Shown piece after piece: positions 51,649 through 62,399 of a DNA stretch of 64,000 bases. How positions within the stretch are numbered: the stretch's first letter is position 1; every line of letters begins with the position of its first letter. The position numbers were made by a program, and so were the translations under genes. Under the pieces are notes generated by a model. The model worked only from the letters and a program-made list of their open reading frames with translations. It did not search any database and had not been told where the DNA came from. Origin of the DNA: Cypionkella sp. (lineage in GTDB: Bacteria; Pseudomonadota; Alphaproteobacteria; Rhodobacterales; Rhodobacteraceae); assembly GCA_023255415.1 (NCBI GenBank), contig JALRIN010000010.1:18032-82031 (forward strand), read 5' to 3'.

Positions 51649-52625
51649 TCGTCTTTGCAGACCGCGCTCCGATCAGCCGCGCTGATGGCGTTGAAACCCA
51701 GCATCTTTCGGTGGCGGGGGGCCTGCGCCAATTTGGCGCCTATGTCGAAACCTTGGCCAAGGGCGCCTGGTCGTCCAACCGCCATTGGCACGAGGCCGAG
51801 GACGAATTTCTGTTCGTCTTGGATGGCACCGCCACTTTGCATGACGACAACGGCCTGACCGATCTGACCCCGGGTGATGCCATCACCTGGCGGCAAGGCG
51901 AGCCCAACGCCCACCATATCACCAACCGCTTTGACGCGCCGCTGCGCTATCTGATCGTGGGCGCGCGCGCAGGCTTTGACACCTGCCACTATCCTGACAG
52001 CGGCAATCGGCTGCAAACCGGCCCCAGCCGCTGGCAGCTGTTTGACGGCAGCGGCACGCTGCTGCGCGCCGGCGATAACCCGCCCGAGCTGTGCAATCTG
52101 CCGCCGGCTTGGGGCTTTGCCTATGATGGCAGCCGCCTGCCGCAGATCCATCGCGCCAAAGGCCGCGCTTGGGTATTGGAAGACGCCTATCGCCACCCGA
52201 TCCTTGGTGGCGGCCTTGGCCCCTATCTGCATTGTGTCTTGGGTGACGCGGGCGGCCTGTCGCAATTTGGCGCGCATCTTGAACGCCTGCCCGCAGGCTC
52301 TGGTTCAAGCTTTCGGCATTGGCACGAGGCCGAGGATGAAATGCTGCTGCTGCTTGCGGGCACCCCCACCCTGATCGAAAACCAAGAGACTGTGCTGGCT
52401 CCGGGTGCTGTGCTGTGCTGGCCCGCAGGCAGCCCAATTGGCCACCGGCTGGAAAATCGCGGGCAGACCGAGGCGCTTTATCTGACGCTTGGAACGCGGC
52501 TTGAGCGCGATGTCATCCACTATCCCGATCATGATCTTATCACCCAAAAAGACGGCGCTTTGCGTCACTATCTTCATGCCGATGGCAGGCCATGGGCAAC
52601 GCAAACCCCGCACCAACCTGCTTGA
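51645..52625 (+). CDS. Bicupin protein (two fused cupin modules)
   Basis: A 326-residue protein with two cupin modules of the same type. Module one, about residues 20-110, has SNRHWHEAEDEFLFVLDG and GDAITWRQGEPNAHHITN. Module two, about residues 205-300, has SFRHWHEAEDEMLLLLAG and AVLCWPAGSPIGHRLEN. Both keep the HxH...E metal ligands. A linker of about 90 residues lies between them. The two modules and the preceding single-cupin gene form a series of three related units. It is followed by the FadB gene after 25 bases. Confidence 0.85.
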   Translation: MIVFADRAPISRADGVETQHLSVAGGLRQFGAYVETLAKGAWSSNRHWHEAEDEFLFVLDGTATLHDDNGLTDLTPGDAITWRQGEPNAHHITNRFDAPLRYLIVGARAGFDTCHYPDSGNRLQTGPSRWQLFDGSGTLLRAGDNPPELCNLPPAWGFAYDGSRLPQIHRAKGRAWVLEDAYRHPILGGGLGPYLHCVLGDAGGLSQFGAHLERLPAGSGSSFRHWHEAEDEMLLLLAGTPTLIENQETVLAPGAVLCWPAGSPIGHRLENRGQTEALYLTLGTRLERDVIHYPDHDLITQKDGALRHYLHADGRPWATQTPHQPA

Positions 52626-52650
52626 AGCCCTTCGTTAAAGGAACCGCGCG

Positions 52651-54834
52651 ATGACCGATTTCACCTATGCTATGGACGCCGACGGCGTTGTCACCCTGAC
52701 CTGGGATGTTGTCTCCAAGTCAATGAATGTGATGTCGACCGCCAGCTTTTTGCAGCTGTCACAGTTGGTTGACCGCGCCTTGGCCGACCCACAAGCCCGC
52801 GGCATCATCATCACCTCGGGCAAAAAGGATTTCGCCGGCGGCATGGATCTGAACGTCATCGCCGAGATGCGCGCAGGCGGGGCTGCGGCGATTTTCGACG
52901 GCGTGATGGGGATGCACGGGGTGCTGCGCAAAATTGAACGCGCGGGGATGGACCCAAAGACCCTCAAAGGCGGCAAGCCGATTGTCGCAGCCCTGCCGGG
53001 CACAGCGCTTGGCATCGGGCTCGAGCTGCCACTGGCCTGCCACCGCATCATCGCCGCCGATAACCCCCGCGCCAAAATCGGCCTGCCCGAAATCATGGTT
53101 GGCATCTTTCCGGGCGCAGGCGGCACCACCCGGCTTGCGCGCAAATTGGGCGCGATGATGGCCGCCCCCTATCTGCTGGAAGGCAAGCTCTCTGATCCAA
53201 AGGCCGCCCGCGCTGCCGGCCTGATCGACGAAGTCGTCGCACCCGAAGACCTGCTTGCCCGCGCCAAGGCCTGGGTTCTGGCCGCCACCGACGCCGATCT
53301 GGTGAAACCATGGGACGCCAAGGGCTATAAAATGCCCGGCGGCGCGCCCTATCACCCCGCAGGCTTTATGACCTTTGTTGGCGCCTCGGCAATGGTGCTG
53401 GGCAAAACCATGGGCGTCTACCCCGCCGCTCGCGCCCTGCTTGCCGCCGTCTACGAAGGCGCGCTGGTGCCCTTTGACACCGCACTTAAGATCGAGGCCC
53501 GCCAGTTCACCTCTGTGCTGATGAACCCCTCGTCTTCGGCGATGATCCGCAGCCTCTTCATCAACAAAGAGGCGCTGGAAAAAGGCGCGAACCGCCCGGC
53601 TGTCACCGATCAAACGGTGCAAAAACTGGGGGTGATCGGCGCAGGCATGATGGGGGCTGGGATCGCCTATGTTGCGGCCAATGCGGGCATTTCTGTGTTA
53701 CTGATCGACGCCGATCAAGCTGCCGCCGACCGTGGCCGTGCACATTCGGAAGCCCTGCTCGACAAAGGCATCGCAAGACGCAAAGTCACCCCCGAGAAAA
53801 AGGCAGAGGTGCTGGCACGCATCACCGCCACCACCGATTACGCGGCCCTTGCCGGCTGCGATCTGATCATCGAAGCGGTGTTTGAAGACCCCAAGATCAA
53901 AGCCGAGGTCACCGCCCGCGTCGAAGCCGCCGTTGGCCCCGACTGCATCTATGCCTCCAACACCTCCACCCTGCCGATCTCGATGCTGGCAAAGGCCAGC
54001 CAGCGCCCGGATCAGTTCATCGGCATCCATTTCTTCAGCCCCGTCGACAAAATGAACTTGGTCGAGATCATCAAGGGCGCCCAAACCGGCGACCGCGCCG
54101 TGGCCAAGGCGCTGGACTTCGTCCGCGCCATCCGCAAAACCCCCATCGTGGTCAATGACGCGCGCTTTTTCTACGCCAACCGCTGCATCATCCCCTATCT
54201 GAACGAAGGCATGCGGATGCTGGCCGAAGGCGTTGAACCCGCGCTGATCGAAAACGCCGCCAAATTGGTCGGTATGCCGCTTGGCCCGCTGCAATTGGTC
54301 GATGAAACCTCGATTGATCTTGGCGTCAAAATCGCCAAAGCCACCCGCGCCGCGATGGGCGAGGCCTATCCAGACAGCGCCGTCGACGCGGTTTTGTTCT
54401 GGATGGCAGATCAAGGCCGTCTGGGTAAAAAATCTAACGCAGGCTTTTACGCCTATGACGCGGCCGGCAAACGCGAAGGCCTCTGGCAGGGTCTGGCGGA
54501 GCAGTTCCCGCATCAGCCCGATGCAGATCTTGCCACTGTGCAGCACCGCCTGCTGATGGCTCAGGTGCTCGAAGCCGTGCGCGCCCTCGAAGACGGCGTT
54601 CTGACCGACATCCGCGAAGGCGATGTCGGCGCAATCCTCGGCTGGGGCTTTGCACCTTGGTCCGGCGGCCCGTTCAGCTGGCTCGACATCCTCGGCGCCG
54701 CCCGCGCGGTCGAGATCGGCGATGGTCTCACCTCCCGCTTTGGCCCCCGCTTCACCCCGCCAAAACTGCTGCGCGACATGGCCGCCTCAGGCGAAAGCTT
54801 CTACAGCCGCTTTGCCAAAGACAAAGCCGCCTGA
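52651..54834 (+). CDS. Fatty acid oxidation complex alpha subunit (FadB/FadJ-like)
   Basis: A 727-residue trifunctional beta-oxidation protein. The crotonase domain (residues 1-190) has ITSGKKDFAGGMDLNVIAEM and LPGTALGIGLELPLACHRIIA. The NAD domain has GVIGAGMMGAGIAYVAANAGISVLLID near residue 328, and the 3HCDH dimerisation domain contains FFSPVDKMNLVEIIKG. The crotonase part includes GLPEIMVGIFPGAGGTTRLAR with the catalytic Glu. It works with the thiolase upstream to form the classical pair. It is the last gene of the block and is followed by repeat R10. Confidence 0.93.
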   Translation: MTDFTYAMDADGVVTLTWDVVSKSMNVMSTASFLQLSQLVDRALADPQARGIIITSGKKDFAGGMDLNVIAEMRAGGAAAIFDGVMGMHGVLRKIERAGMDPKTLKGGKPIVAALPGTALGIGLELPLACHRIIAADNPRAKIGLPEIMVGIFPGAGGTTRLARKLGAMMAAPYLLEGKLSDPKAARAAGLIDEVVAPEDLLARAKAWVLAATDADLVKPWDAKGYKMPGGAPYHPAGFMTFVGASAMVLGKTMGVYPAARALLAAVYEGALVPFDTALKIEARQFTSVLMNPSSSAMIRSLFINKEALEKGANRPAVTDQTVQKLGVIGAGMMGAGIAYVAANAGISVLLIDADQAAADRGRAHSEALLDKGIARRKVTPEKKAEVLARITATTDYAALAGCDLIIEAVFEDPKIKAEVTARVEAAVGPDCIYASNTSTLPISMLAKASQRPDQFIGIHFFSPVDKMNLVEIIKGAQTGDRAVAKALDFVRAIRKTPIVVNDARFFYANRCIIPYLNEGMRMLAEGVEPALIENAAKLVGMPLGPLQLVDETSIDLGVKIAKATRAAMGEAYPDSAVDAVLFWMADQGRLGKKSNAGFYAYDAAGKREGLWQGLAEQFPHQPDADLATVQHRLLMAQVLEAVRALEDGVLTDIREGDVGAILGWGFAPWSGGPFSWLDILGAARAVEIGDGLTSRFGPRFTPPKLLRDMAASGESFYSRFAKDKAA

Positions 54835-54835
54835 G

Positions 54836-54860
54836 CCTTTCATCTTGGCATAAATATCCA
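54836..54860 (+). repeat. Repeat copy R10 (core only)
   Basis: The core CTTTCATCTTGG and AAATATCC begins two bases after the FadB stop codon. The hairpin arm is missing, so this looks like a decayed or truncated copy. Confidence 0.7.
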
Positions 54861-54920
54861 AAAACCGCCGCAAATCTCAAGCGCCCCGCCGCAAAACCAC
54901 TCCAACCGTGGCGGGCGCGC

Positions 54921-55574
54921 CTAGACCTCGAACAAGTAACCAAAGCGCGCGATATCTGCCGCACAAAGCTTGGCAATCAGATCAGCATCGGCGTCACTGT
55001 AAAATCCGCGCCAATCACGGGCCCGATCCGAGGCGTTTTCCCGCGCCAAAGGCGTCAACCGAAAGCCCAGATGCGCCTCAAAGGGCGCAAGATCCGCCTC
55101 CAGATGCTCAAGCCGCGCGTAAAGACTGGCGTGCTCCACCCCCGCGCCATCGCGCATATAGGCACCGTAGGGCCAAAGACGCAGCGCGGTCTGCGTTGTC
55201 TCATGACGCAAAAACCCACTGAAATCCAAGGCCTTGGCCAAAGCCACCGCCGGATGGGCAAAGCTTTGCGCCTGCAGCCAATGATAATAGCTGACCATGC
55301 GGTCCCAAGGGTTGCGCACCAAAGTCACGGTATAGAAAGCTTCGATCTCGGCCGCCGTCACCAGCCCCTCGATATCGGCCAAGCGCGCGTGTTTCCATAG
55401 CCGCCCAGCCGAGGACACCCCCCGCAGCCGCGCCTTGCGAGCCTGCGCCTTGGGGGTGTCACCGATCAGAATATCCTCTTTCATCGCCCGCTTTTCCAGT
55501 GCCAAGCTCAGCGCAGTGCCGCCGGTTTTCGGGATATGCACAAAGATGAAACGTCGCCCGCGCGAGATGATCAT
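54921..55574 (-). CDS. Sulfotransferase family protein
   Basis: A 217-residue PAPS-dependent sulfotransferase-like protein. The 5'-phosphosulfate loop is FVHIPKTGGTALSLAL near the N-terminus and the 3'-phosphate segment is VTLVRNPWDRMVSYYHW. It resembles the sulfotransferase family 2 proteins of Rhodobacterales, often tied to surface glycans. The acceptor is unknown. It is convergent with the FadB gene and 15 bases downstream of the 2-hydroxyacid dehydrogenase gene. Confidence 0.84.
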   Translation of the reverse strand: MIISRGRRFIFVHIPKTGGTALSLALEKRAMKEDILIGDTPKAQARKARLRGVSSAGRLWKHARLADIEGLVTAAEIEAFYTVTLVRNPWDRMVSYYHWLQAQSFAHPAVALAKALDFSGFLRHETTQTALRLWPYGAYMRDGAGVEHASLYARLEHLEADLAPFEAHLGFRLTPLARENASDRARDWRGFYSDADADLIAKLCAADIARFGYLFEV

Positions 55575-55589
55575 CGCCGCACGTCGCGC

Positions 55590-56534
55590 CTAGACGGCAT
55601 TGGGCAGCGCGGCGCCCTCCAGATGCGCGATCAGGTTTTGTAGCGCCATCATCCCCATATCGACCCGCACCTTCTCGACTGCCGTGCCCAGATGCGGCAG
55701 CAGCGTGACGTTTTGCATCTGCAGCAGCGCGGGCGAGATTTGCGGCTCGCGCTCGTAAACATCCAGCCCCGCGCCTGCGATCTTGCCCGCGGCCAGATGC
55801 GCCACCAGCGCCGACTCTTCAATCACATCGCCGCGCGCAATATTGATCAAGATCGCATGCGGCTGCATCAGTGCCAGCGTTTCTGCATTGATCAAATGTC
55901 GCGTTGCAGGCCCACCCGGCACCGCAATCACCACGAAATCGGCCTGCAAAACCTGATCCAGCGGCAGTTGCCGCGCAGGCAGCCCAGCTTCGGTCTGCGA
56001 GCGGTTGTGATAGATCACCTCCATGCCAAAACCATAGTGGCAGCGCCGCGCAATTGCCTTGCCAATCCGCCCCATGCCGATGATGCCCACGGTCTTGCCG
56101 CTGACCATCGCGCCTAGAAACTGCGTCGGATGCCAGCCCTGCCATTGGCCCGCCCGCACCAAACGCTCGCCCTCGCCTGCCCGCCGCGCGGTCATCAGCA
56201 TCAGCGTCAGCGCCACATCTGCGGTGGCTTCGGTGACAGCACCGGGCGTATTGGTCACTGCAATGCCGGCCGCGCGCGCAGCTGCGACATCGATATGGTT
56301 ATAGCCCACACCAAAATTCGCCAAAAGCTTGGCGCGCGGCGTGACATCGGCAAAGACCTGCGCCGAGAACAGATCGCCCAAGGTTGGCAGCACCACGTCG
56401 TAATCGGTCAACGCACTGCGCAGCTCGGCATCCGACAAAGGCTGCGTGCTGGTGCGCGCGGTCACCTCAAAGCGAGCGGCGGCGGCCTGCATGACTTGCT
56501 CCGGCAGCGGCCGTGTGATCAACAAACGCATCAA
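55590..56534 (-). CDS. D-isomer specific 2-hydroxyacid dehydrogenase (GyaR-like)
   Basis: A 314-residue NAD(P)H-dependent dehydrogenase. The cofactor motif GMGRIGKAIARR is in VGIIGMGRIGKAIARRCHYGFG. The catalytic Arg lies in INIARGDVIEE, the Glu in EPQISPALL, and the His in LLPHLGTAVEKVR. It is similar to glyoxylate or hydroxypyruvate reductase. It overlaps csaA by four bases upstream and belongs to a four-gene minus-strand run (proC, csaA, this gene, sulfotransferase). Confidence 0.9.
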   Translation of the reverse strand: MMRLLITRPLPEQVMQAAAARFEVTARTSTQPLSDAELRSALTDYDVVLPTLGDLFSAQVFADVTPRAKLLANFGVGYNHIDVAAARAAGIAVTNTPGAVTEATADVALTLMLMTARRAGEGERLVRAGQWQGWHPTQFLGAMVSGKTVGIIGMGRIGKAIARRCHYGFGMEVIYHNRSQTEAGLPARQLPLDQVLQADFVVIAVPGGPATRHLINAETLALMQPHAILINIARGDVIEESALVAHLAAGKIAGAGLDVYEREPQISPALLQMQNVTLLPHLGTAVEKVRVDMGMMALQNLIAHLEGAALPNAV

Positions 56535-56863
56535 AACATCCTTCCGCCCAAGGGCACTTGTTGCGAGGGGGCGATCAGCACCACCTCTCCATCTTCATCT
56601 GGCACCCCAAGCACCAGCACTTCTGACATCACCGGCCCAATCTGGCGCGGCGGAAAGTTCACCACCGCCAGAACCTGCCGCCCGATCAGCGCCTCGATCG
56701 TATAATGTTTGGTGATCTGGGCCGAGGATCTTTTCTCGCCAATCTCGGGCCCAAAATCGATCCAAAGCCGAAAGGCGGGCTTGCGGGCTTGCGGAAAAGT
56801 CTCGGCCCGCGTGATCCGGCCCACACGAATATCGACCTTTTCAAAATCGGCGTAGCTGATCAT
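56531..56863 (-). CDS. csaA: tRNA-binding protein CsaA
   Basis: A 110-residue protein with an OB-fold tRNA-binding domain (KVDIRVGRITRAETFPQARKPAFRLWIDFG; QVLAVVNFPPRQIGPVMSEVLVLGV). CsaA binds tRNA and has chaperone-like or secretion-linked effects in Bacillus; its exact role is unsettled. It overlaps proC and the dehydrogenase by four bases on each side. Confidence 0.93.
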   Translation of the reverse strand: MISYADFEKVDIRVGRITRAETFPQARKPAFRLWIDFGPEIGEKRSSAQITKHYTIEALIGRQVLAVVNFPPRQIGPVMSEVLVLGVPDEDGEVVLIAPSQQVPLGGRMF

Positions 56864-57672
56864 TTGCCCAGCTCCCGGCCGCGTTCGGTGGCGGCGGCAA
56901 CCGCGCGGGTCAGCAGCGGGCCAAAGCCGGTCTCTGCATCCATCAACACCGCCAGCGCCGCAGCCGTAGTGCCGCCGGGCGAGGTGACATTGATCCGCAA
57001 CTGGCTGGCAGGTTCGGCCGACTGATAGGCCAATTCCCCCGCGCCACAGACCGTGGCCCGCGCCAATTGCATCGCGACCTCGGCCGAAAGCCCCTGCGCC
57101 TGCCCCGCCGCCGCCATCGCTTCGATCAGATGAAACACATAGGCCGGCCCCGAACCAGACACGCCGGTCACCGCATCAATCTGATGCTCGCCCTCCAGCT
57201 CGACCACCTGGCCCACCGCCTGCATCAAGCTGCGCGCCAGCGCCAAACCCTCGGCCCCGGCAAATTCATTGGCGCAAATGCCGGTGATGCCGCGCCCCAC
57301 CATCGCAGGCGTGTTCGGCATCGTGCGCACAATCGGCGTTTGCGCGCCCAAGGCTTCGGCAAAAGTCGCAATCGAAGTGCCCGCCGCAATCGAGACAAAC
57401 AGCGTCTTACCGTTGCCAAGCGCCTGCAAAGCCGGCAGCGCCGCCCCCATCATCTGCGGCTTGACCGCCAAAAGCGCCACCGCAGGTGCAGCGGGCAGGC
57501 CCTTGTTCAGATGCACGCCGCTTGCTTGCAACCAGTCCGAGGGATGCGGCTCGATCACCCAAACGCTTTGCGCAGGCACCCCAGCCGCCAGCCATCCCGT
57601 CAGCAGCGCCGTCCCCATCTTGCCGCAGCCAAGCAAAACCAGCCCATCGCGGGCCACCAGATCAAGTGTCAT
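56860..57672 (-). CDS. proC: Pyrroline-5-carboxylate reductase
   Basis: A 270-residue enzyme for the last step of proline synthesis. The NAD(P)H motif is LLGCGKMGTALLTGWLAAG, RTMPNTPAMVGRGITGI is the substrate region, and the C-terminal GVSGSGPAYVFHLIEAMAAAGQAQGL contains the conserved SGSGPAY. The start lies 24 bases after the YbjN gene stop and the genes are probably cotranscribed. Confidence 0.95.
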   Translation of the reverse strand: MTLDLVARDGLVLLGCGKMGTALLTGWLAAGVPAQSVWVIEPHPSDWLQASGVHLNKGLPAAPAVALLAVKPQMMGAALPALQALGNGKTLFVSIAAGTSIATFAEALGAQTPIVRTMPNTPAMVGRGITGICANEFAGAEGLALARSLMQAVGQVVELEGEHQIDAVTGVSGSGPAYVFHLIEAMAAAGQAQGLSAEVAMQLARATVCGAGELAYQSAEPASQLRINVTSPGGTTAAALAVLMDAETGFGPLLTRAVAAATERGRELGK

Positions 57673-57696
57673 CGCAAACTCCCTTTTCTGGGCAGG

Positions 57697-58200
57697 TTAG
57701 GCGCGCCCGTAGGCCTCTGCAATAGCCACGCGCATTGCCTCGGCCGGGGTCTTGTCGGCCCAAGCCACCAGCTGAAACGCCGGATAAAACCGCTCGGCAG
57801 CTGTGACCGCGGCGGCGATCATGCGATCAATCTGCTCGGAGCCTGCGATTTGCCCGCCCGCAAGACATAAGCCATAGCGCCAAACCATCAGCTTTTGCTC
57901 GCTCCAATAGGTAAAAGCGCCGGTCCAAACCATGTCATTGCAGCGGTTCAGCACATCATAAAGCGCGCCCATTTTTTCAAGCGGCGGCTCCATTTCAAAG
58001 GTGCAAATCAGCCGCAACGTCTCGTCTTGTTCCGACCAGGCCAGCGTCAGCGAATAGGTGCGCCACTGGCCTTCCACCGCCATTGCGATCTGATCATCGG
58101 TGACACGGTCAAATTCCCAAGCATTGTGCGCGGCCAAATTCTCGACAATATCGATCGGATGGGTGTCATCCCCCAGCAAGTAATCATCGGAAAGCGACAT
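57697..58200 (-). CDS. YbjN domain-containing protein
   Basis: A 167-residue YbjN/type III secretion chaperone-fold protein. The family segments are DDYLLGDDTHPIDIVENLAAHNAWEFDRVTDDQIAMAVEGQW and LRLICTFEMEPPLEKMGALYDVLNRCNDMVWTGAFTYW. I start at the ATG at 58200, preceded by GTGAGG; an in-frame GTG four codons upstream is the ribosome site itself. It heads the minus-strand run that includes proC. YbjN proteins affect stress and motility, with no agreed mechanism. Confidence 0.87.
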   Translation of the reverse strand: MSLSDDYLLGDDTHPIDIVENLAAHNAWEFDRVTDDQIAMAVEGQWRTYSLTLAWSEQDETLRLICTFEMEPPLEKMGALYDVLNRCNDMVWTGAFTYWSEQKLMVWRYGLCLAGGQIAGSEQIDRMIAAAVTAAERFYPAFQLVAWADKTPAEAMRVAIAEAYGRA

Positions 58201-58560
58201 GCTCGACCTCACTATTGTGGCCTTGTCATGGCAATAACCACTAAAGGCAGGTCGCCCAGCAAATTGCAGTGAAGCAAGGCGTAACCCTTACTAGATATGG
58301 TGTGGCCAAAGCGAAACCCTGTAAAGTGTTTTCTGCGGAAAACTTCTGTGGACAAAGTTCTGAGAGCGGCAGCTTACGCCCTGTAGGCGCAGTTTGCCGC
58401 AACTCGTCTTTTCGTCAGCTTAACAAATCGCACAAAAAATAATCACATAGACTGAATTTTAAACAATCACACCTTTCAGACCTAAGTTCAGCTCAGCCAA
58501 GCGCTGCGCTCTGTTCCGCCCTTGGCGCGGCGGTGGTTATCTGGCCACAGAGGAGCCCCC
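58201..58560. other. Gene-free divergent region between ybjN and ureD
   Basis: This 360-base gap has no credible gene. An AT-rich stretch at about 58395-58480, followed by the ureD ribosome site GAGGAG, probably contains the urease promoter. I see no clean sigma-54 -24/-12 pair, and no repeat or regulatory palindrome I can support. Confidence 0.6.
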
Positions 58561-59370
58561 ATGCTTGCAGCCCCCGCTGATTTTTCGATGCAACGCGCGC
58601 ATGGTCGCGCTTTTGTCGCCTTTGCGGCGGGCAATCGGCTGGCCGATCTGGCGCAGCGTGGGTCGGCCAAGGCGATGTTGCCGCGGGTTTCGGGCGGGCC
58701 AGAGGTGGTGTTTTTGAACACATCCGGCGGGCTGACAGATGGCGATAGGCTGGGCTATCATCTTGAGATCGCAACAGATTGCCAAATCGTAGCCACCACA
58801 CAAACCGCCGAGCGTGCCTATGCCTCGCGCGGGGCAGCAGCCCATGCCGAGGTCAGCGCGCAGGTAGCCCATGGCGCGCGGCTGGATTGGCTGCCGCAGG
58901 AAACGATCTTGTTTGAAGACAGCCACCTGCAGCGCGCAACTACGATCCATCTGGCAGGCGATGCCGCTTGTTTGCTGGTCGAAAGCGTGGTGCTGGGCCG
59001 CCATGCGATGGGCGAAAGCCTGCAGCGTGCACGGCTGACCGACCGGCGCTTGGTGACGCGCGATGGTCGCCCGATCTGGGCCGAAACCTTGCAGATCACA
59101 CCGGATTTTCTGTCCAGCGCGAACGCCGCGCTGCTGGGCGATGCGCGTGCTTTTGCGGTGATCGCCTGGATCACCCCGCAGGCCGAAGATGCGCTGGTGC
59201 CTTTGCGCGCGGCCCTGACGCACCCCGATTGCCACGCCGCAGCCTCGGCTTGGGACGGCAAATGTATCGCCCGGATTTTGGCCCGCGACAGCTGGCCGCT
59301 GAAACAACAAATCGCCACCGCGCTTGCCGCCCTGCGTCAGGGCCCGCTGCCGCGCGTCTGGCAACTTTAG
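58561..59370 (+). CDS. ureD: Urease accessory protein UreD
   Basis: A 269-residue accessory protein that joins UreF and UreG on apo-urease during nickel insertion. The family pattern is seen in PEVVFLNTSGGLTDGDRLGYHLEIA, TQTAERAYAS and DWLPQETILFEDSHLQRATTIHL. I start at the ATG at 58561 after GAGGAG; the frame extends 39 bases upstream with a TTG. It is the first gene of the operon, and ureA follows nine bases later. Confidence 0.94.
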   Translation: MLAAPADFSMQRAHGRAFVAFAAGNRLADLAQRGSAKAMLPRVSGGPEVVFLNTSGGLTDGDRLGYHLEIATDCQIVATTQTAERAYASRGAAAHAEVSAQVAHGARLDWLPQETILFEDSHLQRATTIHLAGDAACLLVESVVLGRHAMGESLQRARLTDRRLVTRDGRPIWAETLQITPDFLSSANAALLGDARAFAVIAWITPQAEDALVPLRAALTHPDCHAAASAWDGKCIARILARDSWPLKQQIATALAALRQGPLPRVWQL

Positions 59371-59379
59371 GAGCCTGCC

Positions 59380-59682
59380 ATGAACCTGACCCCGCGCGAG
59401 CGTGAAAAACTGCTGATTTCTGTGGCTGCCATGGTGGCACGAGGACGGCTTGCGCGCGGCGTCAAGCTGAACCACCCCGAGGCGATTGCGCTGATCACCG
59501 ATTTCGTCGTCGAGGGCGCTCGCGATGGCCGCAGCGTCGCCGATCTGATGCAGGCCGGCGCGCATGTGATCACCGCCGAACAATGTATGGAGGGCATCCC
59601 TTCAATGATCCACGCGGTGCAGGTCGAGGCGACCTTTCCCGACGGCACCAAACTTGTCACAGTTCACCACCCTATTCGATAA
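59380..59682 (+). CDS. ureA: Urease subunit gamma
   Basis: A 100-residue structural subunit of urease, the usual length. Typical sequence includes MNLTPREREKLLISVAAMVARGRLARGVKLNHPEAIALITDFVVEGARDGRSV and ITAEQCMEGIPSMIHAVQVEATFPDGTKLVTVHHPI. It starts after TAGGAGCC. The next gene is HupE/UreJ, which separates ureA from ureB. Confidence 0.97.
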   Translation: MNLTPREREKLLISVAAMVARGRLARGVKLNHPEAIALITDFVVEGARDGRSVADLMQAGAHVITAEQCMEGIPSMIHAVQVEATFPDGTKLVTVHHPIR

Positions 59683-59691
59683 GAGGCTGAT

Positions 59692-60240
59692 ATGAAACGC
59701 ATCCTAGCACTTAGCTTGTTTCCAACCGCCGCCTTTGCACATCCGGGCGGGCATTTTGACCAGCCATTTCTAGATGGGATTTTGCATCCTTTCAGCGGTG
59801 CCGATCACCTTTTGGCGATGTTTGCGGTCGGGCTTTGGGCCACGGTCAGCGGCGGGCGGGCGGTTTGGGCGATGCCCCTAAGCTTTGTGCTGGCGCTGCT
59901 GACGGGCGGGGTGCTGGGGGCAAGCGGTTTGGCGCTGCCTTTGGTCGAGCCGATGATCCTGGCCTCGATCCTGCTTTTGGGCACGGCCACAGCGCTTGCG
60001 CTGCGCCCGGCGCTGCCGCTGTCTTTGCTGGGCGTTGCGGCTTTTGGTCTGGCGCATGGCTTTGCCCATGGCACCGAAGGGCCCGCACAGGGCATCGCGC
60101 TTTATGCGCTTGGCTTTGTGGTGGCATCGGCCTGTCTGCACGGGCTTGGCCTTGGGCTTGGGCTGGCGCTGAACAGCCGCGCGATCCGGTTTCTGGGCAG
60201 TGCCACTGCGGTGGCAGGACTGGCCTTGGCCTTTGCATAG
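59692..60240 (+). CDS. ureJ: HupE/UreJ family membrane protein
   Basis: A 182-residue membrane protein of the HupE/UreJ family, probably a nickel permease for urease. The N-terminal signal MKRILALSLFPTAAFA is followed by the His-rich motif HPGGHFDQPFLDGILHPFSGADHLLAM. Five or six hydrophobic helices follow, with a second HGFAHG motif in the middle. It lies between ureA and ureB, which are usually adjacent, with only nine and three bases of spacing. Confidence 0.92.
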   Translation: MKRILALSLFPTAAFAHPGGHFDQPFLDGILHPFSGADHLLAMFAVGLWATVSGGRAVWAMPLSFVLALLTGGVLGASGLALPLVEPMILASILLLGTATALALRPALPLSLLGVAAFGLAHGFAHGTEGPAQGIALYALGFVVASACLHGLGLGLGLALNSRAIRFLGSATAVAGLALAFA

Positions 60241-60243
60241 GAC

Positions 60244-60569
60244 ATGACAATGACATCCCCCACACGCATTCCGGGCCAGGTTTTTCCCGCCGCTGGCGAG
60301 ATCGAGATCAACGCAGGCCAGCCCGGCATCACGCTGATGGTCGCCAATACTGGCGATCGTCCCATTCAGGTTGGCTCGCACTATCACTTTGCAGAGACCA
60401 ACCCCGGCCTTGCCTTTGACCGCGCGGCCGCTCGCGGCATGCGGCTGGATATTGCCGCAGGCACCGCCGTGCGCTTTGAACCCGGCCAATCGCGCGAGGT
60501 GCGGCTGACCCCCTATGGCGGCTTGCGCCGCGTTTTTGGTTTTAATGCCCAAGTGATGGGAGATCTTTG

Positions 60570-60570
<1 letters not shown>
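60244..60570 (+). CDS. ureB: Urease subunit beta
   Basis: A 108-residue urease structural subunit. The family segments are IPGQVFPAAGEIEINAGQPGITLMVANTGDRPIQVGSHYHFAETNPGLAFDRAAARGMRLDIAAG and VRLTPYGGLRRVFGFNAQVMG. The start may be either of two ATG codons (60244 or 60250). Its stop shares a base with the ureC start. Confidence 0.97.
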
Positions 60571-62276
<1,706 letters not shown>

Positions 62277-62399
62277 TGCCGATGCCAAGCCATGCACATG
62301 CTGCAACGCAGCAATGCCGGATAAGCCGTTGTTCGGCCAAGGCTTTGCTGTCATCTTACCCGCAGGGGGGAAACACTTGGATCAAACAAGAGGTTTCCA

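Noticed and set aside
58201..58560. Sigma-54 promoter for urease
   Set aside because: No GG and GC elements at the required -24/-12 spacing could be found by eye.
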